Assembly: GCA_019358945.1 (NCBI GenBank)
Contig: JAHHIE010000003.1
Location: 62,001-126,000, forward strand
Source: Stenomitos rutilans HA7619-LM2
Lineage (GTDB): Bacteria > Cyanobacteriota > Cyanobacteriia > Leptolyngbyales > Leptolyngbyaceae
Direction: 5' to 3'
DNA: 64,000 nucleotides
A program made the translations under genes and the position numbers. The notes beneath the pieces were generated by a model. The model did not search any database and was not told the origin of the DNA. It saw only the letters and a list, made by a program, of their open reading frames with translations. Within the stretch, counting starts at the first letter, position 1, and the number at the start of each line of letters is the position of its first letter. Of the stretch, positions 1 to 8,777 are shown one piece after another.

Positions 1-373
1 GCACAGCACCGATGCTGTTGACGTGAAAATAACGGAGTAGCTGCTCAGCATTGAGTTGACGCAAACTCTTTTCGGGCTGCATAGGGCCGTCGTGCAAGAC
101 TCCAGCACAATTGATGACTGCATGCAGCGCTTTTGTTTCCGCTTGAATGGTTTGGACAACTGCCGCAATTTGCGCTTCGTCCGTAATATCCATTGGCAGG
201 CAAACAAGGCGTGCATCTGCGATCGCCAGCAGTGCTGTCTGCGGCTTGCGATAGGTAGCGTACAGGCGATCGATCTTGCTGCGTTGCAACAATTGCCGCA
301 CGAACTCTAGCCCAATGCCCTGCCCTGCACCAATGATGAGCGCGGCAGGGTTGCAGAGTTGCTTAACGTCCAT
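1..373 (-). CDS. Short-chain dehydrogenase/reductase, C-terminus cut by window edge
   Basis: This is the N-terminal 124 residues of an SDR-family NAD(P)-dependent oxidoreductase; the rest lies to the left of the window. The N-terminus carries the Rossmann dinucleotide motif GAGQGIG near residues 16-22, a PMDITD segment typical of the adenine-binding Asp region, and the NCAGVL (NAG) motif near residue 90. The catalytic Tyr-x-x-x-Lys would be outside the window. The ATG at 371-373 follows the stop of the upstream nitroreductase gene by 6 bases, so the two are probably co-transcribed. The arrangement resembles C-factor-like SDRs, but the substrate cannot be inferred. Confidence 0.8.
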   Translation of the reverse strand, partial: MDVKQLCNPAALIIGAGQGIGLEFVRQLLQRSKIDRLYATYRKPQTALLAIADARLVCLPMDITDEAQIAAVVQTIQAETKALHAVINCAGVLHDGPMQPEKSLRQLNAEQLLRYFHVNSIGAV

Positions 374-379
374 GCAGCA

Positions 380-1039
380 TCAGGAAATATACTGCACGAC
401 TTCCTCTACTGGGTAACGGACTTTCGGTAAGGCAGCGTTTTTGTCATCGTCTGCTCGATAGCCAGTCGCACAGACCACCACAGAAGCATAGCCCAAGTCA
501 CTTAACCCCAGCACTTCGTCGTACTTAGGGGGATTAAAGCCCTCGATCGGACACGTATCAATGCCCAGGAGTGCCGCACTGGTCATAAACTGGCCTAGTG
601 CAATGTAAACTTGCCGTTTTGACCATTCATCAATGTCAAGCGGATAAGGTGGCTTTTCCAAGAAGCCATTGATGACCTTCGCAAACCCTTGCAGGTTCTC
701 AACGGGCACATGGCGCACGGTAGAAATGTTCTGCATGTAGCGATCAACATCAGCCGTACTCAGATCCTTCTTAAAGGCCAGTACCAACAGGTGAGAGGCA
801 TCCACCACCTGAGTTTGACCCCAGGTATGCTCAACTAACTGCTGCCGAACAGCCGGGTCGGTAATCACAAAAAACTTCCACGGCTGTAGCCCAAACGACG
901 ACGGAGCCAGTACCAGGCTTTCTACTAAAGTCTGCCAAAGGTCTTCCCCAATCTTCTTCGTCGCATCGAACTTCTTAGTTGCGTAACGCCACTGTAACTG
1001 TTGAAGTAACTGCTCAGTCGAAACCACAGCGCTGCTCAT
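380..1039 (-). CDS. Nitroreductase family NAD(P)H-dependent oxidoreductase
   Basis: A 219-residue protein of the usual length for FMN-dependent nitroreductases of the NfsB type. The N-terminal RYATKKFD segment, the APSSFGLQPWKFFVI segment (FMN phosphate contact) and the C-terminal PIEGFNPPKYDEVLGL segment are the family hallmarks. These enzymes reduce nitro compounds or quinones with NAD(P)H in the cytoplasm; the physiological substrate is unknown. The SDR gene follows 6 bases downstream on the same strand, which suggests a two-gene redox operon. A MITE-like element begins about 50 bases upstream of the start codon and could carry or disturb the promoter. Confidence 0.9.
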   Translation of the reverse strand: MSSAVVSTEQLLQQLQWRYATKKFDATKKIGEDLWQTLVESLVLAPSSFGLQPWKFFVITDPAVRQQLVEHTWGQTQVVDASHLLVLAFKKDLSTADVDRYMQNISTVRHVPVENLQGFAKVINGFLEKPPYPLDIDEWSKRQVYIALGQFMTSAALLGIDTCPIEGFNPPKYDEVLGLSDLGYASVVVCATGYRADDDKNAALPKVRYPVEEVVQYIS

Positions 1040-1090
1040 ATATGTCGTTCTGTAAAGGCACTCTGATTATAGCGGACGCGAAATAATTTA

Positions 1091-1220
1091 CTAGAGGCTG
1101 TCATCAATGACTCATACACATGACTTGCAGCAGGGGTTCCAGTCCCTAGCCTTGCTTGTTAGAGCGGGCGCAGTAAGATTGGTACGCAAGTTTCTGAGCT
1201 TAATTGAGGACGCGCCCTTG
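1091..1220. mobile_element. MITE family A, copy 1 (degraded)
   Basis: A 130-base non-coding element that aligns over its whole length with the copy at 20053-20177. Its left end reads CTAGAGGCTGTCATCAAT. Its right end, read on the other strand, is CAAGGGCGCGTCCTCAATT, so the ends are imperfect inverted repeats. The outer four bases are CTAG on the left and CTTG on the right, a decayed target duplication. It contains no transposase. The short open frame inside it is not conserved in copy 2 and is not called as a gene. Confidence 0.75.
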
Positions 1221-1312
1221 GGCCAGAATGTCAAAGTAACGATTGACGACAGGCAGTTAGGGGATTCTGGAGAGCACGATCGTCCCTGATCGGTATTTCC
1301 GACGATTTGAGT

Positions 1313-1354
1313 TTCGCTTGGACATTAGAGTCCAGCGAGTCTACCAATTTCGCC
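1313..1354 (-). other. tRNA-Leu-like 5' half (possible tRNA remnant)
   Basis: On the minus strand 1354-1339 reads GGCGAAATTGGTAGAC, one base different from the D-arm of the tRNA-Leu at 4360. A hairpin with stem TGGAC/GTCCA and an unusual six-base loop TCTAAT follows. No T-arm (GTTCRANTC) or matching acceptor strand is found downstream before the MITE at 1091-1220. It also overlaps the 3' end of the M48 gene, whose TAG stop lies inside the D-loop-like segment. It is probably a tRNA fragment or chance similarity, not a functional tRNA. Confidence 0.35.
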
Positions 1355-2216
1355 AACCACCTGAAGGTTTTGCGTCCGCTTGAGCCTGGATAGGACGACG
1401 TTGGAGCAGTGACTGATACTCCTGGCTGCTGGCCCAACGATCAATTTCGCGCGCCCGCAGCACAGGGACGGGATGGGTCAGTTGAGCCGTCATCGCCTGC
1501 TTGAGCAGGTCACCAAGCTGGTCGTTACTGATGTCGTCATAGGCCCGTGCCTGAGCGAGAAACGCATCGAGATTCAGCTTTCCCGCAAGGGTCGGCGAAC
1601 CACCTGCCAGCTTCATGAGAACAGAACTCACGACTTTGGGGTTTTGAATCGCCAAAAGCGCCGCTCGATCGCAGGTAAATTCGGCACAGCGTACCCATTC
1701 TAAAATTTGCGCTTGGAGTGATTGCGCGATCGCGCCGCCCAGCGTCGGTAACTGCCCTGCTGCCAACACCAAGATATTTGCCAATGTTAAATAAACACCA
1801 TGTTCACACTTCAAATGCCCTAGCTCGTGGGCGATGACAGCCTGGATCTCTTCTTGGGTCAACAGCTCAAGCAGCGAGGTATGGACGACAATGAAGGGCT
1901 GCTTACCGCGCATCGCAAACGTGTAGGCATTCGGTACAGGATGCTGCCGCACATAAAGATTGGGCGGCTCTAAATCCAGCACTTTGCAGGCTTCCAGCAG
2001 CAGCGTATGTAGCTCAGGCAATTGCTGTTCGCCGACCAAAACGCTAGACGCAATATTTTCGAGATAGAAAAACTGTTCCGCGATCGGCCCCAGCAAGTTC
2101 CGAATCACGACATCTAACCCTGGCAATTGTTTCAGGTTCGTTGTTGCCTCAAAGTCTAGAGGATGACGAAAGTGGTCGGCTCGTAAGCCAATGAGTGGCG
2201 TTTTGAGGAAAGACAT
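1341..2216 (-). CDS. M48 family zinc metallopeptidase
   Basis: A 291-residue M48-type metalloprotease. The zinc-binding HELGH motif is at residues 130-134 and the third ligand Glu is at 179 in the E-F-T-C-D segment (E179, D183). A hydrophobic stretch directly after the zinc site (about residues 141-160) could be membrane-associated, as in HtpX/Ste24 relatives, but there is no N-terminal signal peptide. Family members degrade misfolded or membrane proteins. The C-terminus ends in a Gln/Ala-rich tail, and the TAG stop lies in a tRNA-Leu-like sequence. The start ATG at 2214-2216 is the first in frame. No partner gene is adjacent. Confidence 0.9.
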   Translation of the reverse strand: MSFLKTPLIGLRADHFRHPLDFEATTNLKQLPGLDVVIRNLLGPIAEQFFYLENIASSVLVGEQQLPELHTLLLEACKVLDLEPPNLYVRQHPVPNAYTFAMRGKQPFIVVHTSLLELLTQEEIQAVIAHELGHLKCEHGVYLTLANILVLAAGQLPTLGGAIAQSLQAQILEWVRCAEFTCDRAALLAIQNPKVVSSVLMKLAGGSPTLAGKLNLDAFLAQARAYDDISNDQLGDLLKQAMTAQLTHPVPVLRAREIDRWASSQEYQSLLQRRPIQAQADAKPSGGWRNW

Positions 2217-2713
2217 GGTGTGAGACCGATAGAAGGCAAACGCTGGAGTCTAGAGGTCAGCAGCGGTTCTGTTGTCCGTACTTTTCTGTTGTCCGTATTT
2301 TGAAGCTGGCAGTCATTGTCTAGCTTCGGCACTTACAGCAGTTATTGCTTGGATAAGCTACAGTTTTGTGCTTTCGGGTGCGGGGTGTAGGGTATCGGGT
2401 GCAGTGAATGCAAATGCAAATAGCTGTAAGCAGTCGTCAGTAGATGGCTGAAAGCAGAGCACCGACGCCAGCAACTTACCGCTAGTATAACGAGAAGCGC
2501 TAACCGCTTGCGAATCACAACGCCTTAAAGCTCAAGACTGCCGAATAACCTGAAGTCTGGCACGCTTTGATACCGCCAAACGCCAGGTCGATCGCGTGCC
2601 CTTTAGTCGTCTCCTAGTAGTCTGTCAAGAATGCAGTGAAGAGTAGATGGGTGGATGCATCGGTGGTGATCATCCACTCACCCATCGACTCCTAGCTCAA
2701 AGGCGGCACTCTA
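2217..2713. other. Intergenic spacer with short repeats, 497 bases
   Basis: No gene is seen. It holds a 17-base tandem duplication around TTCTGTTGTCCGTA (two copies from 2267). It also holds a GT-rich degenerate stretch near 2380-2440 that resembles the one at 8575-8630. A hairpin close to the murA 3' end is listed separately. The M48 promoter should lie at the left end and is not recognisable by eye. Confidence 0.5.
2646..2687 (-). terminator. Hairpin downstream of murA
   Basis: An inverted repeat with arms GATGGGTGGATG and CATCCACTCACCCATC lies just after the murA stop. It has no long T tract, so it may be an mRNA 3'-end stabiliser or a weak terminator. Confidence 0.45.
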
Positions 2714-4117
2714 CTAGCCCAAATCTGCCGCTGGTGCAGCGATCGCGGTATCAGGAGTCACCAAGAGACCGTCAACCGCATCACTAGCCTGTAACCGTTG
2801 TAGATTGGCACCTAGCTTTTGGAGTTTGATGTCTAGCTTTTCGTAGCCACGATCGAGGTGCTGCAAGCCCTGAATGGTCGTTTTGCCCTGTGCCGCCAAC
2901 CCTGCCAGCACCAGAGCCGCAGATGCACGTAAATCGGTTGCTACGACTGGAGCACCCGAAAGCATGGACACGCCTCGAACGATCGCATGCGTGCCCTTGA
3001 CGCGGATATCTGCCCCCATACGGGTTAGCTCAGCAACATGACCAAACCGATTTTCAAACACCGTTTCGGTAATGACGCTATCACCATCACTCAAGGTGAG
3101 CAGCGCCATAAACGGTGCCTGCATATCAGTGGGGAATCCAGGATAGGGCAGTGTCTCAATATCGGTTGCCACGTGACGCTGACCTGGCACGATGCGAAGG
3201 CGATTAGGTGCATCTTCGATAATTTGAGCGCCGATCGCGTGGAGTTTGGCAATCACCGCCGTCAAATGGTCTGGAATCACTGGAGACAGACTAATTTCAG
3301 ACCGAGTAATGGCACCCGCCATCAGGAAGGTGCCTGCCTCGACGCGGTCAGGAACAATGGCGTAGTCAGTTGTGTGTAACCTGGGAACACCCACGATCGT
3401 AATCGTGTTTGTGCCAGCCCCCCGAATTTTGGCACCCATCGCCCGACAAAAGTTTGCCAGGTCAGCCACTTCTGGTTCTTGAGCCGCGTTTTCAATGGTC
3501 GTTTCGCCATCTGCCAGCGTCGCTGCCATCATTAGCGTTTCGGTCGCGCCCACGCTGGGGTAGTCGAGGTAAATTTTGGCACCTTGAAGGCGTTTGTTTC
3601 TGCCGCGCAGATGAGCATTTACAATGCCATGATCGATTTGCACATCGGCACCCATCGCTTGCAACCCGCGCACATGGAGATCTACAGGACGCGCACCGAT
3701 CGCGCAGCCACCGGGTAACGGAATACGAGCAACGCCTAAACGAGCTAGCAACGGACCAATCACAAAAAAGCTGGCGCGAAGTTGACTGACCAACTCATAA
3801 GGCGCTTTCGATTGAGCAATGTGAGACGCATTCACCAATAAGCTGTCTCCCTGCCGTTCTAGTTTCACTCCCAATGCGGAGAGAATTTCGCCCATGCGGG
3901 TGACATCCGCTAAGGCGGGAACATTGCGAATGCGACAATCTTGTGAGCAAAGTAGCGCTCCGGCCATGATGACAAGCGCCGAATTTTTAGCACCGCTAAT
4001 GTCAACATGACCGTGCAAAGAGGAACCACCCAAGATTTGCAGGACGGCTTTATCTTCTTCCGATGAAGAGTGAGTGTTGGAGAGGCTAGGCGAGAGAGTA
4101 ATTGGTCTGTCCTCCAA
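2714..4117 (-). CDS. murA: UDP-N-acetylglucosamine 1-carboxyvinyltransferase
   Basis: MurA performs the first committed step of peptidoglycan synthesis, transferring enolpyruvate from PEP to UDP-GlcNAc in the cytoplasm. The 467-residue product has the KN pair at residues 44-45, the catalytic loop [10 protein letters not shown] with the reactive Cys at 138 (fosfomycin target), and the [16 protein letters not shown] and [11 protein letters not shown] segments of the inside-out alpha/beta barrel. It carries about 25 poorly conserved residues before the core, which begins near residue 26, so translation could start internally. It stands alone on the minus strand, with the tRNA-Leu diverging upstream. 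Confidence 0.97.
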   Translation of the reverse strand: MEDRPITLSPSLSNTHSSSEEDKAVLQILGGSSLHGHVDISGAKNSALVIMAGALLCSQDCRIRNVPALADVTRMGEILSALGVKLERQGDSLLVNASHIAQSKAPYELVSQLRASFFVIGPLLARLGVARIPLPGGCAIGARPVDLHVRGLQAMGADVQIDHGIVNAHLRGRNKRLQGAKIYLDYPSVGATETLMMAATLADGETTIENAAQEPEVADLANFCRAMGAKIRGAGTNTITIVGVPRLHTTDYAIVPDRVEAGTFLMAGAITRSEISLSPVIPDHLTAVIAKLHAIGAQIIEDAPNRLRIVPGQRHVATDIETLPYPGFPTDMQAPFMALLTLSDGDSVITETVFENRFGHVAELTRMGADIRVKGTHAIVRGVSMLSGAPVVATDLRASAALVLAGLAAQGKTTIQGLQHLDRGYEKLDIKLQKLGANLQRLQASDAVDGLLVTPDTAIAAPAADLG

Positions 4118-4359
4118 TAAATACTGGGTTAATCAAGTGCATCAACTACGTCGTTTTTCAAGCCACAATATCTGAAGGTCGAAAAAACGAACACCGAAAT
4201 TTTACCGGAAAGATGCAGAATGTACAGTTTTTCGTCACAGGCGATCGAAGGCGACAGCGACAGCGCACCTCAGACGTGTCTTCTATTTCTAACCAAAAGT
4301 GGTTGACAGATGACACTAATTACTCGATGATTATGAATCGCGGCTGTAGCTGCACACAT

Positions 4360-4443
4360 GCGGAACTGGCGGAATTGGTAGACGCGCTAGATTCAGGTTC
4401 TAGTGTTCGCAAGGACTTCCGGGTTCAAGTCCCGGGTTCCGCA
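4360..4443 (+). tRNA. tRNA-Leu (anticodon CAG)
   Basis: Acceptor strands GCGGAAC and GTTCCGC pair perfectly, with A as discriminator. The D-arm reads GGCGGAATTGGTAGAC. The anticodon stem CTAGA/TCTAG encloses the loop TTCAGGT with anticodon CAG. The long variable arm of class II tRNAs is present, and the T-arm is CCGGGTTCAAGTCCCGG. CCA is not encoded. No intron is present. Confidence 0.96.
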
Positions 4444-4569
4444 TTCAAGAAGATTCATTGAACGTAAACGATTCGAGGAACCGAGGTATCACATTCGCTT
4501 TGTGCATCCCTCAGATCTACTTATACGTTCCGTGCGATTTGTAACAAAATTTTAATTAATTTTTCTTCT

Positions 4570-5343
4570 GTGCTTACTAGTCTTCAGAACCCTTTGGTCA
4601 AACAGATGCGGAAACTGCACCAGACCAAAGAGCGACGACAACAACAGCTTTTTTTGGTCGAGGGAACTCACCTCTTAGAGGCAGCACTGAAAGCCGATCG
4701 TCCGATCGTCACCCTCTGCTACACCATTGCCTGGCAATCAAAGTATCCCCAGTTGTATGAGCAAGCACAACAGGTAGCACAGCGCATCGAGTTGGTCAGT
4801 GTCGATGTCTTAAGAGCCGTTGCTACTACGGTAGAACCAGACGGGGTCGTAGCAACGATTGAACGCACAGCAACACCAGCACCCTCGTTTATCAGTCTTG
4901 GTTTAGTGCTGGAGACGATACAAGATCCTGGTAATTTAGGAGCAATGATTCGTACAGCAGCAGCAGCAGGAGCCGAAGGTATCCTGCTGAGTGGCGATAG
5001 TGTAGATTTTGATCATCCAAAAGTGTTGCGAGCCTCCGCAGGTCAATGGTTTCAGCTCCCTATGGCAGCAAGCTCTGACCTCAAAGCAGACCTGAGCCGC
5101 TATCAAAGCCAGGGCATGCAGATTATTGCCACACGTCCCGCCGCAACGCTGACCTATTGGCAGGTTGATTTGCGGCAACCAACGTTAGTTCTCATGGGCA
5201 ACGAAGGTGCTGGGTTGTCCTCCGAACTTGCCGCGATCGCCGATCAGCAGGTCACCATTCCCTTAAATCCGGGTGTTGAATCTTTGAACGTGGCGATCGC
5301 AGCAGCGCTGATGCTCTACGAAGCCAAACGGCAGCGGGGATAA
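4570..5343 (+). CDS. TrmH/SpoU-family RNA 2'-O-methyltransferase
   Basis: A 257-residue SPOUT enzyme. The N-terminal part is the RNA-binding substrate domain with the SLQNPLVKQMRKL start typical of RlmB/TrmH-like proteins. The C-terminal knotted SAM domain carries the three SpoU motifs: DPGNLGAMIRTAAAAGA, GNEGAGLS and the IPLNPGVESLNVAIAAALMLYE region. It probably methylates a 23S rRNA ribose, but the exact nucleotide cannot be told. The start codon is GTG at 4570. It follows the tRNA-Leu by about 125 bases and is likely transcribed on its own. Confidence 0.9.
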   Translation: MLTSLQNPLVKQMRKLHQTKERRQQQLFLVEGTHLLEAALKADRPIVTLCYTIAWQSKYPQLYEQAQQVAQRIELVSVDVLRAVATTVEPDGVVATIERTATPAPSFISLGLVLETIQDPGNLGAMIRTAAAAGAEGILLSGDSVDFDHPKVLRASAGQWFQLPMAASSDLKADLSRYQSQGMQIIATRPAATLTYWQVDLRQPTLVLMGNEGAGLSSELAAIADQQVTIPLNPGVESLNVAIAAALMLYEAKRQRG

Positions 5344-5379
5344 GTAAATGTTTTAGGTTAGCGATCAGCGGTCAGCTCA

Positions 5380-5450
5380 TACCTTTTGCCCTTTACCTTT
5401 TCTTTGCCCTCTACCTTCTGCCCCTTGCCTTCTACCTCCTACTTCCCGAC
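5380..5450. repeat. Degenerate pyrimidine-rich short repeat
   Basis: Loosely repeated CCTTTTGCC / CTCTACCTTCTGCC-type units cover this stretch between two convergent genes. The same motif, or its complement GGCAGAAGGTAAAAGG, occurs at 23620-23645, at 54295-54330 and inside priA near 63100. Confidence 0.6.
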
Positions 5451-5690
5451 CTCTCCGCCCTGCTGTCGCTTTTGAATAAATTCCTCAATATCCGCCACTG
5501 CTTGCTCAAAGCTACTTAAGTCAAAGGGGTCGGAGGGAGATATCTTTGCACTTTTGTAGTTGTCTTTCTCAGGAGCGATAGGCGCTAAGGGTTGAGCTTC
5601 AGATGGTTGAAGTGTCTCTTGCAACTGATCGAGCGACTCTATAAAGGCTCTAGCTGCTGCATAACGCAGGTTTTGCTGACGCTGATTCAT
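5439..5690 (-). CDS. Small conserved cyanobacterial protein of unknown function
   Basis: An 83-residue hydrophilic protein beginning MNQRQQNLRYAAARAFIES. This N-terminus is, from memory, conserved among cyanobacterial hypothetical proteins, so the internal ATG at 5688-5690 is preferred over one seven codons upstream. The first third is predicted helical with a leucine-rich face, the middle is Pro/Glu-rich linker, and the C-terminus (SSFEQAVADIEEFIQKRQQ) is another amphipathic helix. There are no cysteines and no membrane segments. The function is unknown. It is convergent with the methyltransferase gene. Confidence 0.65.
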   Translation of the reverse strand: MNQRQQNLRYAAARAFIESLDQLQETLQPSEAQPLAPIAPEKDNYKSAKISPSDPFDLSSFEQAVADIEEFIQKRQQGGEVGK

Positions 5691-5991
5691 AGTGCTGGCT
5701 CCAAAAACCAAGGATCAAAAAACCGGGATGCTGGGCGAGTGACGCAGGCGTGAAGCATTGGAGTGTTGGCACTCCCTGATTATAGAGATGGCGATCGATC
5801 CTGAACAGCGCTCTAAGCCATTTCACACCGTCATGAAACACGATGTTTAGTGTTAGGGTGCCCAAGTTCAGATGAATGTTGCGCACGGCACGAATTGGCA
5901 ACCTAACCATAGCGTCAAGCGTTAGGGTTGGCTACATGTGAGTGGTCAGTTTAGCGAAACCTCACGATCGACCACTGTTAGCTGCTTGCGA

Positions 5992-6480
5992 TCAGTCCTT
6001 CATCGTGCGCAAAATCTGTTCCACGACGGCTGGTTCTGCGGATGAAACCAATGTTGAGGGATAGACAGCTCTGCCCCAGATGGGGTGAAGAATCATCGAA
6101 CAGCCGTGGCTATTGGCGACTTGATAGCCCAGCGCCGCTTGCACAACTGCGACGTCATCTAGCCGCAAGGCTCCAGGACGCGTTAGCAGTGGTAAACCAG
6201 TCCGTGGATCGAACAGCGCAGCAGCATATCCCCTGTGCTTGATTTGAGCGACGATCGCATAGCCAAACTTCAGAAATTGCCGCCGCAGTTTCCGTTTCTG
6301 CCTTTCTGCCAATAGCGATCGCTCGTGCAAATCACACTCGCACGGTTGGAGCACAATGAGCATTGATCGTACCGGAAACAACCAATCAGGCAGTAGTTTA
6401 TTCCGTTGGTTGCAAACAAACTGGCTGGGTGGGTGGATGGAATATTGAGTTCGTGCTTGGTCTTTGATGGCTCCGCTCAC
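5992..6480 (-). CDS. MMADHC-like (methylmalonic aciduria and homocystinuria type D) family protein
   Basis: A 162-residue protein whose core (LPDWLFPVRSMLIVLQ, then ERSLLAERQKRKLRRQFLK and GYAAALFDPRTGLPLLTRPG) matches the cyanobacterial proteins usually annotated as methylmalonic aciduria and homocystinuria type D. The human homolog hands cobalamin to its target enzymes; the bacterial role is not known. No signal peptide or membrane segment is seen. Conserved Cys residues occur in the CNQRNK and PCEC segments. Translation may start later, since the first 15-20 residues look variable. It has no obvious operon partner. Confidence 0.65.
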   Translation of the reverse strand: MSGAIKDQARTQYSIHPPSQFVCNQRNKLLPDWLFPVRSMLIVLQPCECDLHERSLLAERQKRKLRRQFLKFGYAIVAQIKHRGYAAALFDPRTGLPLLTRPGALRLDDVAVVQAALGYQVANSHGCSMILHPIWGRAVYPSTLVSSAEPAVVEQILRTMKD

Positions 6481-7152
6481 ACAGACTCCGGACGATCGCT
6501 TTTCTCATTCTATGCAGCAGACTGTACCCTTCAAGCAGTGACTTTAGTACTACCTGCTACTACTACGTTTGTCCTGATTCAATACAGACATTTATCTCAA
6601 GGCGATCGAAGACAAAACTTTCTACGATAGCTGTAACTTCAGGTTGCTTCCTAACCTCGCTCTTGAGATCTCACTCTTACTACTAGTTCTACAAAATAGC
6701 TCTTTGGCTTTAGTCAACGCTGTAAGCCGGCTTCCGCTTTGAGGTGTGCTACATACAGAGGCTTCAGCGGCTTGCCGTTGGGTTTGTTGCATCTGTAGCC
6801 ACAGTTTTGGGAATGGTAGAAAGCAGAGCCAGAAAAGCCTGTAGCACTGAGCGAACAGGTCATTTGGCACAAGGAGGCGTTACACGATCGCGAAAGCGAA
6901 TTTTGCAATCGATCACGTAAGCAGATTTTGAAATAGTCCGGAAACTAATTTAACCCCGGTGAAACCTGATGCTATCCCCACGGATGCACCTTTAACGTTC
7001 CGAGAGTCGGTGCCTGTCAGTATCTCTAATTTCTAAATTTTGATGTGATTTTTTGACGTAAAGGGCGTATCGCTCTAGTTGTCTTGCAACAGCCAAGGCA
7101 CCGATTCGCGTGCCGAAATGTACTCTCCTTGAGACTTCATCCCCTTCAAGCT
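6481..7152. other. Intergenic spacer, about 670 bases
   Basis: Both strands contain only short, mutually shadowing open frames without recognisable domains. An AT-rich stretch at 7020-7060 probably holds the promoter of the protease gene that follows. No riboswitch or tRNA is recognised. Confidence 0.5.
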
Positions 7153-8283
7153 ATGAAATTTAAGTACCTGCTTCTACTCGCGTTCTCTGTCTGGCTGGTC
7201 GGCATCACCACATCGCTGGCGGCCCCGCTTCGAGCGCTCGATCGCTTGACCACGGCAACCCGCCTCATTGATGCCGATGCATCTCAAACCAACTATCAAG
7301 CTTGTCAAACTCAAAGTGCTGCCGTCGTCACCGTTTATGCGGGTAACGAAACGGGTTCTGGTAGCATCGTTAGCCCAGATGGGCTGGTGATTACAAGCAA
7401 TCACGTCATTCGAGAGCGGGGAAATCAGCCGATCGTAGCTGCAACAGCAAATGGTCAGCAGTACCAGGGACGCGTTATCAAGATTGATACCCGCAATGAT
7501 CTGGCATTGCTGCAACTAGAGACCCAAACGACCTTTCCTGCTGTGCCATTGGCAAGTGCGATTCAAATTGGACAACCCGTCTGCGCGATCGGTAGCCCCT
7601 ATGGTCGCCCTGGTGTGTTGAGCGAAGGCACGCTTAGCATGCTACGGGAGAACGGCGACTTGCAGGCCAATATCCGCCTCTATCCCGGCAACTCAGGCGG
7701 CCCGCTGCTCAATCCTCAGGGTGAGCTGATTGGTGTCAATAAAGCTATTTTGGAGTCGCCATCCGGCAAAAATACGGGCATTAGCTTTGCGACTAGCGTG
7801 CAGGCGGTAAGAAAGCTGCTGGGTTCTTCATTCGTAACCAATACTCCCACGGTGGCGAATGCTCCCAACAGTGTTCCGATAGAAACAGCGCCAATGGAAG
7901 CGTCCCCTGTAGTACCAGACGTTCAACCCTCGATCGCCACTCCGTCTGAGCCGGAATGGACATGGGTAGCTCCCAGCGCTCCAGTTTCGCCCCCCACCCC
8001 CTCACCTGGACGTGTAACCACTACACCGCAAACGCTGCGGACAGAAGCTGGTAGACGGTTGGGCATGACGATCGACATCCGAAATCTAGTGGTGCAACAA
8101 GTGCAAGCGGGTTCTGTGGCAGCTACTGGTGGCTTTCGTGCAGGCGATCGCTTGCTTGCAGTGAATGGCAACCGCATCACGGGCTTCACAGCCTTACAGT
8201 CATTTCTCAATCGCCAACCGGATACTGCGCTGTTTACGATCGCGCGTGGCCGGCAACGCACCAGTGTGCAAGTTCGTTTTTAG
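7153..8283 (+). CDS. Exported trypsin-like serine protease with PDZ domain (paralog 1 of 3)
   Basis: A 376-residue HtrA/Deg-like protease. The ATG at 7153 is chosen because it opens a signal peptide (MKFKYLLLLAFSVWLVG..SLAAP); the frame also extends upstream to a TTG that would spoil it. The protease domain has His84 (TSNHVI), Asp116 (RNDLALL) and Ser181 (GNSGGPLL). A Pro-rich linker follows (about 230-300), then one PDZ domain with GDRLLAVNG near the C-terminus. Cys51 and Cys144 are conserved in all three tandem paralogs and may form a disulfide outside the cytoplasm. Probable role: periplasmic or extracellular protein turnover. Confidence 0.9.
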   Translation: MKFKYLLLLAFSVWLVGITTSLAAPLRALDRLTTATRLIDADASQTNYQACQTQSAAVVTVYAGNETGSGSIVSPDGLVITSNHVIRERGNQPIVAATANGQQYQGRVIKIDTRNDLALLQLETQTTFPAVPLASAIQIGQPVCAIGSPYGRPGVLSEGTLSMLRENGDLQANIRLYPGNSGGPLLNPQGELIGVNKAILESPSGKNTGISFATSVQAVRKLLGSSFVTNTPTVANAPNSVPIETAPMEASPVVPDVQPSIATPSEPEWTWVAPSAPVSPPTPSPGRVTTTPQTLRTEAGRRLGMTIDIRNLVVQQVQAGSVAATGGFRAGDRLLAVNGNRITGFTALQSFLNRQPDTALFTIARGRQRTSVQVRF

Positions 8284-8777
8284 TTGGAACCTCCGTTAGA
8301 AACGGTGCGTCTTGCCTGCTATGACTCAGCATTTAATACCAATTTGAATTGAAAATGCGACACATCCTGTAGGGGCAAGGCAATGCCTTGCCCCTACCCA
8401 CCGATTGATCTGTAGCCATCATTCTTTAAATCGGTATAACTTGAATTTCTGAATCACAAACTGTGTAAATTGTCAGTTCCAGGCGAAATAAACTGACCAT
8501 TGAGATGTCAGGGTGTGGTCAATGTGTCAGCGGTCGGTTAGTGCTTTGCTAAGCCACAGCCTTTTGAGGGCGGGTATGAGGGTTTAGGGTGTCGGGTGTG
8601 GTGAATGCAACTGAAAATGGCTGCAAGCGATCGCCGCTAAAACCGTATCTACCACAGCAGGTTCTTTAGTTAAGTTTTTCCAGTTAAGTAATCTTGCCGT
8701 TTGAGCGATCGACCATTCAGGTTGGAACGCTACGGTAACCGTATAGTCTGCGTCTCTCCATTCGTGACTCACTCATC
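8284..8777. other. Spacer between protease paralogs 1 and 2
   Basis: It contains the MITE-like element at 8336-8437 and a GT-rich degenerate stretch near 8575-8630 related to that at 2380-2440. The remainder is not recognised. There is no gene, and the length suggests paralog 2 has its own promoter. Confidence 0.5.
8336..8437. mobile_element. MITE-like element, family B (ATACC ends)
   Basis: About 102 bases bounded by ATACCAATTT and AAATCGGTAT, an imperfect inverted repeat. In the centre is a long palindrome (8372-8394) with arms GGGGCAAGGC and GCCTTGCCCC around AAT. Similar palindromes are common spacer repeats in cyanobacteria. The outer TA bases are consistent with TA-targeting elements, but this is not proven. 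Confidence 0.6.

Noticed and set aside
1107-1289. 60-codon open frame inside the MITE at 1091-1220
   Set aside because: The frame is not preserved in the second MITE copy and is too short for a transposase.
1313-1354. Group I intron-containing tRNA-Leu(UAA)
   Set aside because: The anticodon loop does not contain TTAA, and none of the conserved intron core segments that I know from cyanobacteria follow it.
4102-4461. 119-codon open frame on the plus strand
   Set aside because: It runs through the tRNA-Leu gene, which explains its C-terminal part; no protein features.
6406-6630. 74-codon open frame upstream of the MMADHC-like gene
   Set aside because: It partly overlaps that gene on the opposite strand and has no recognisable feature.
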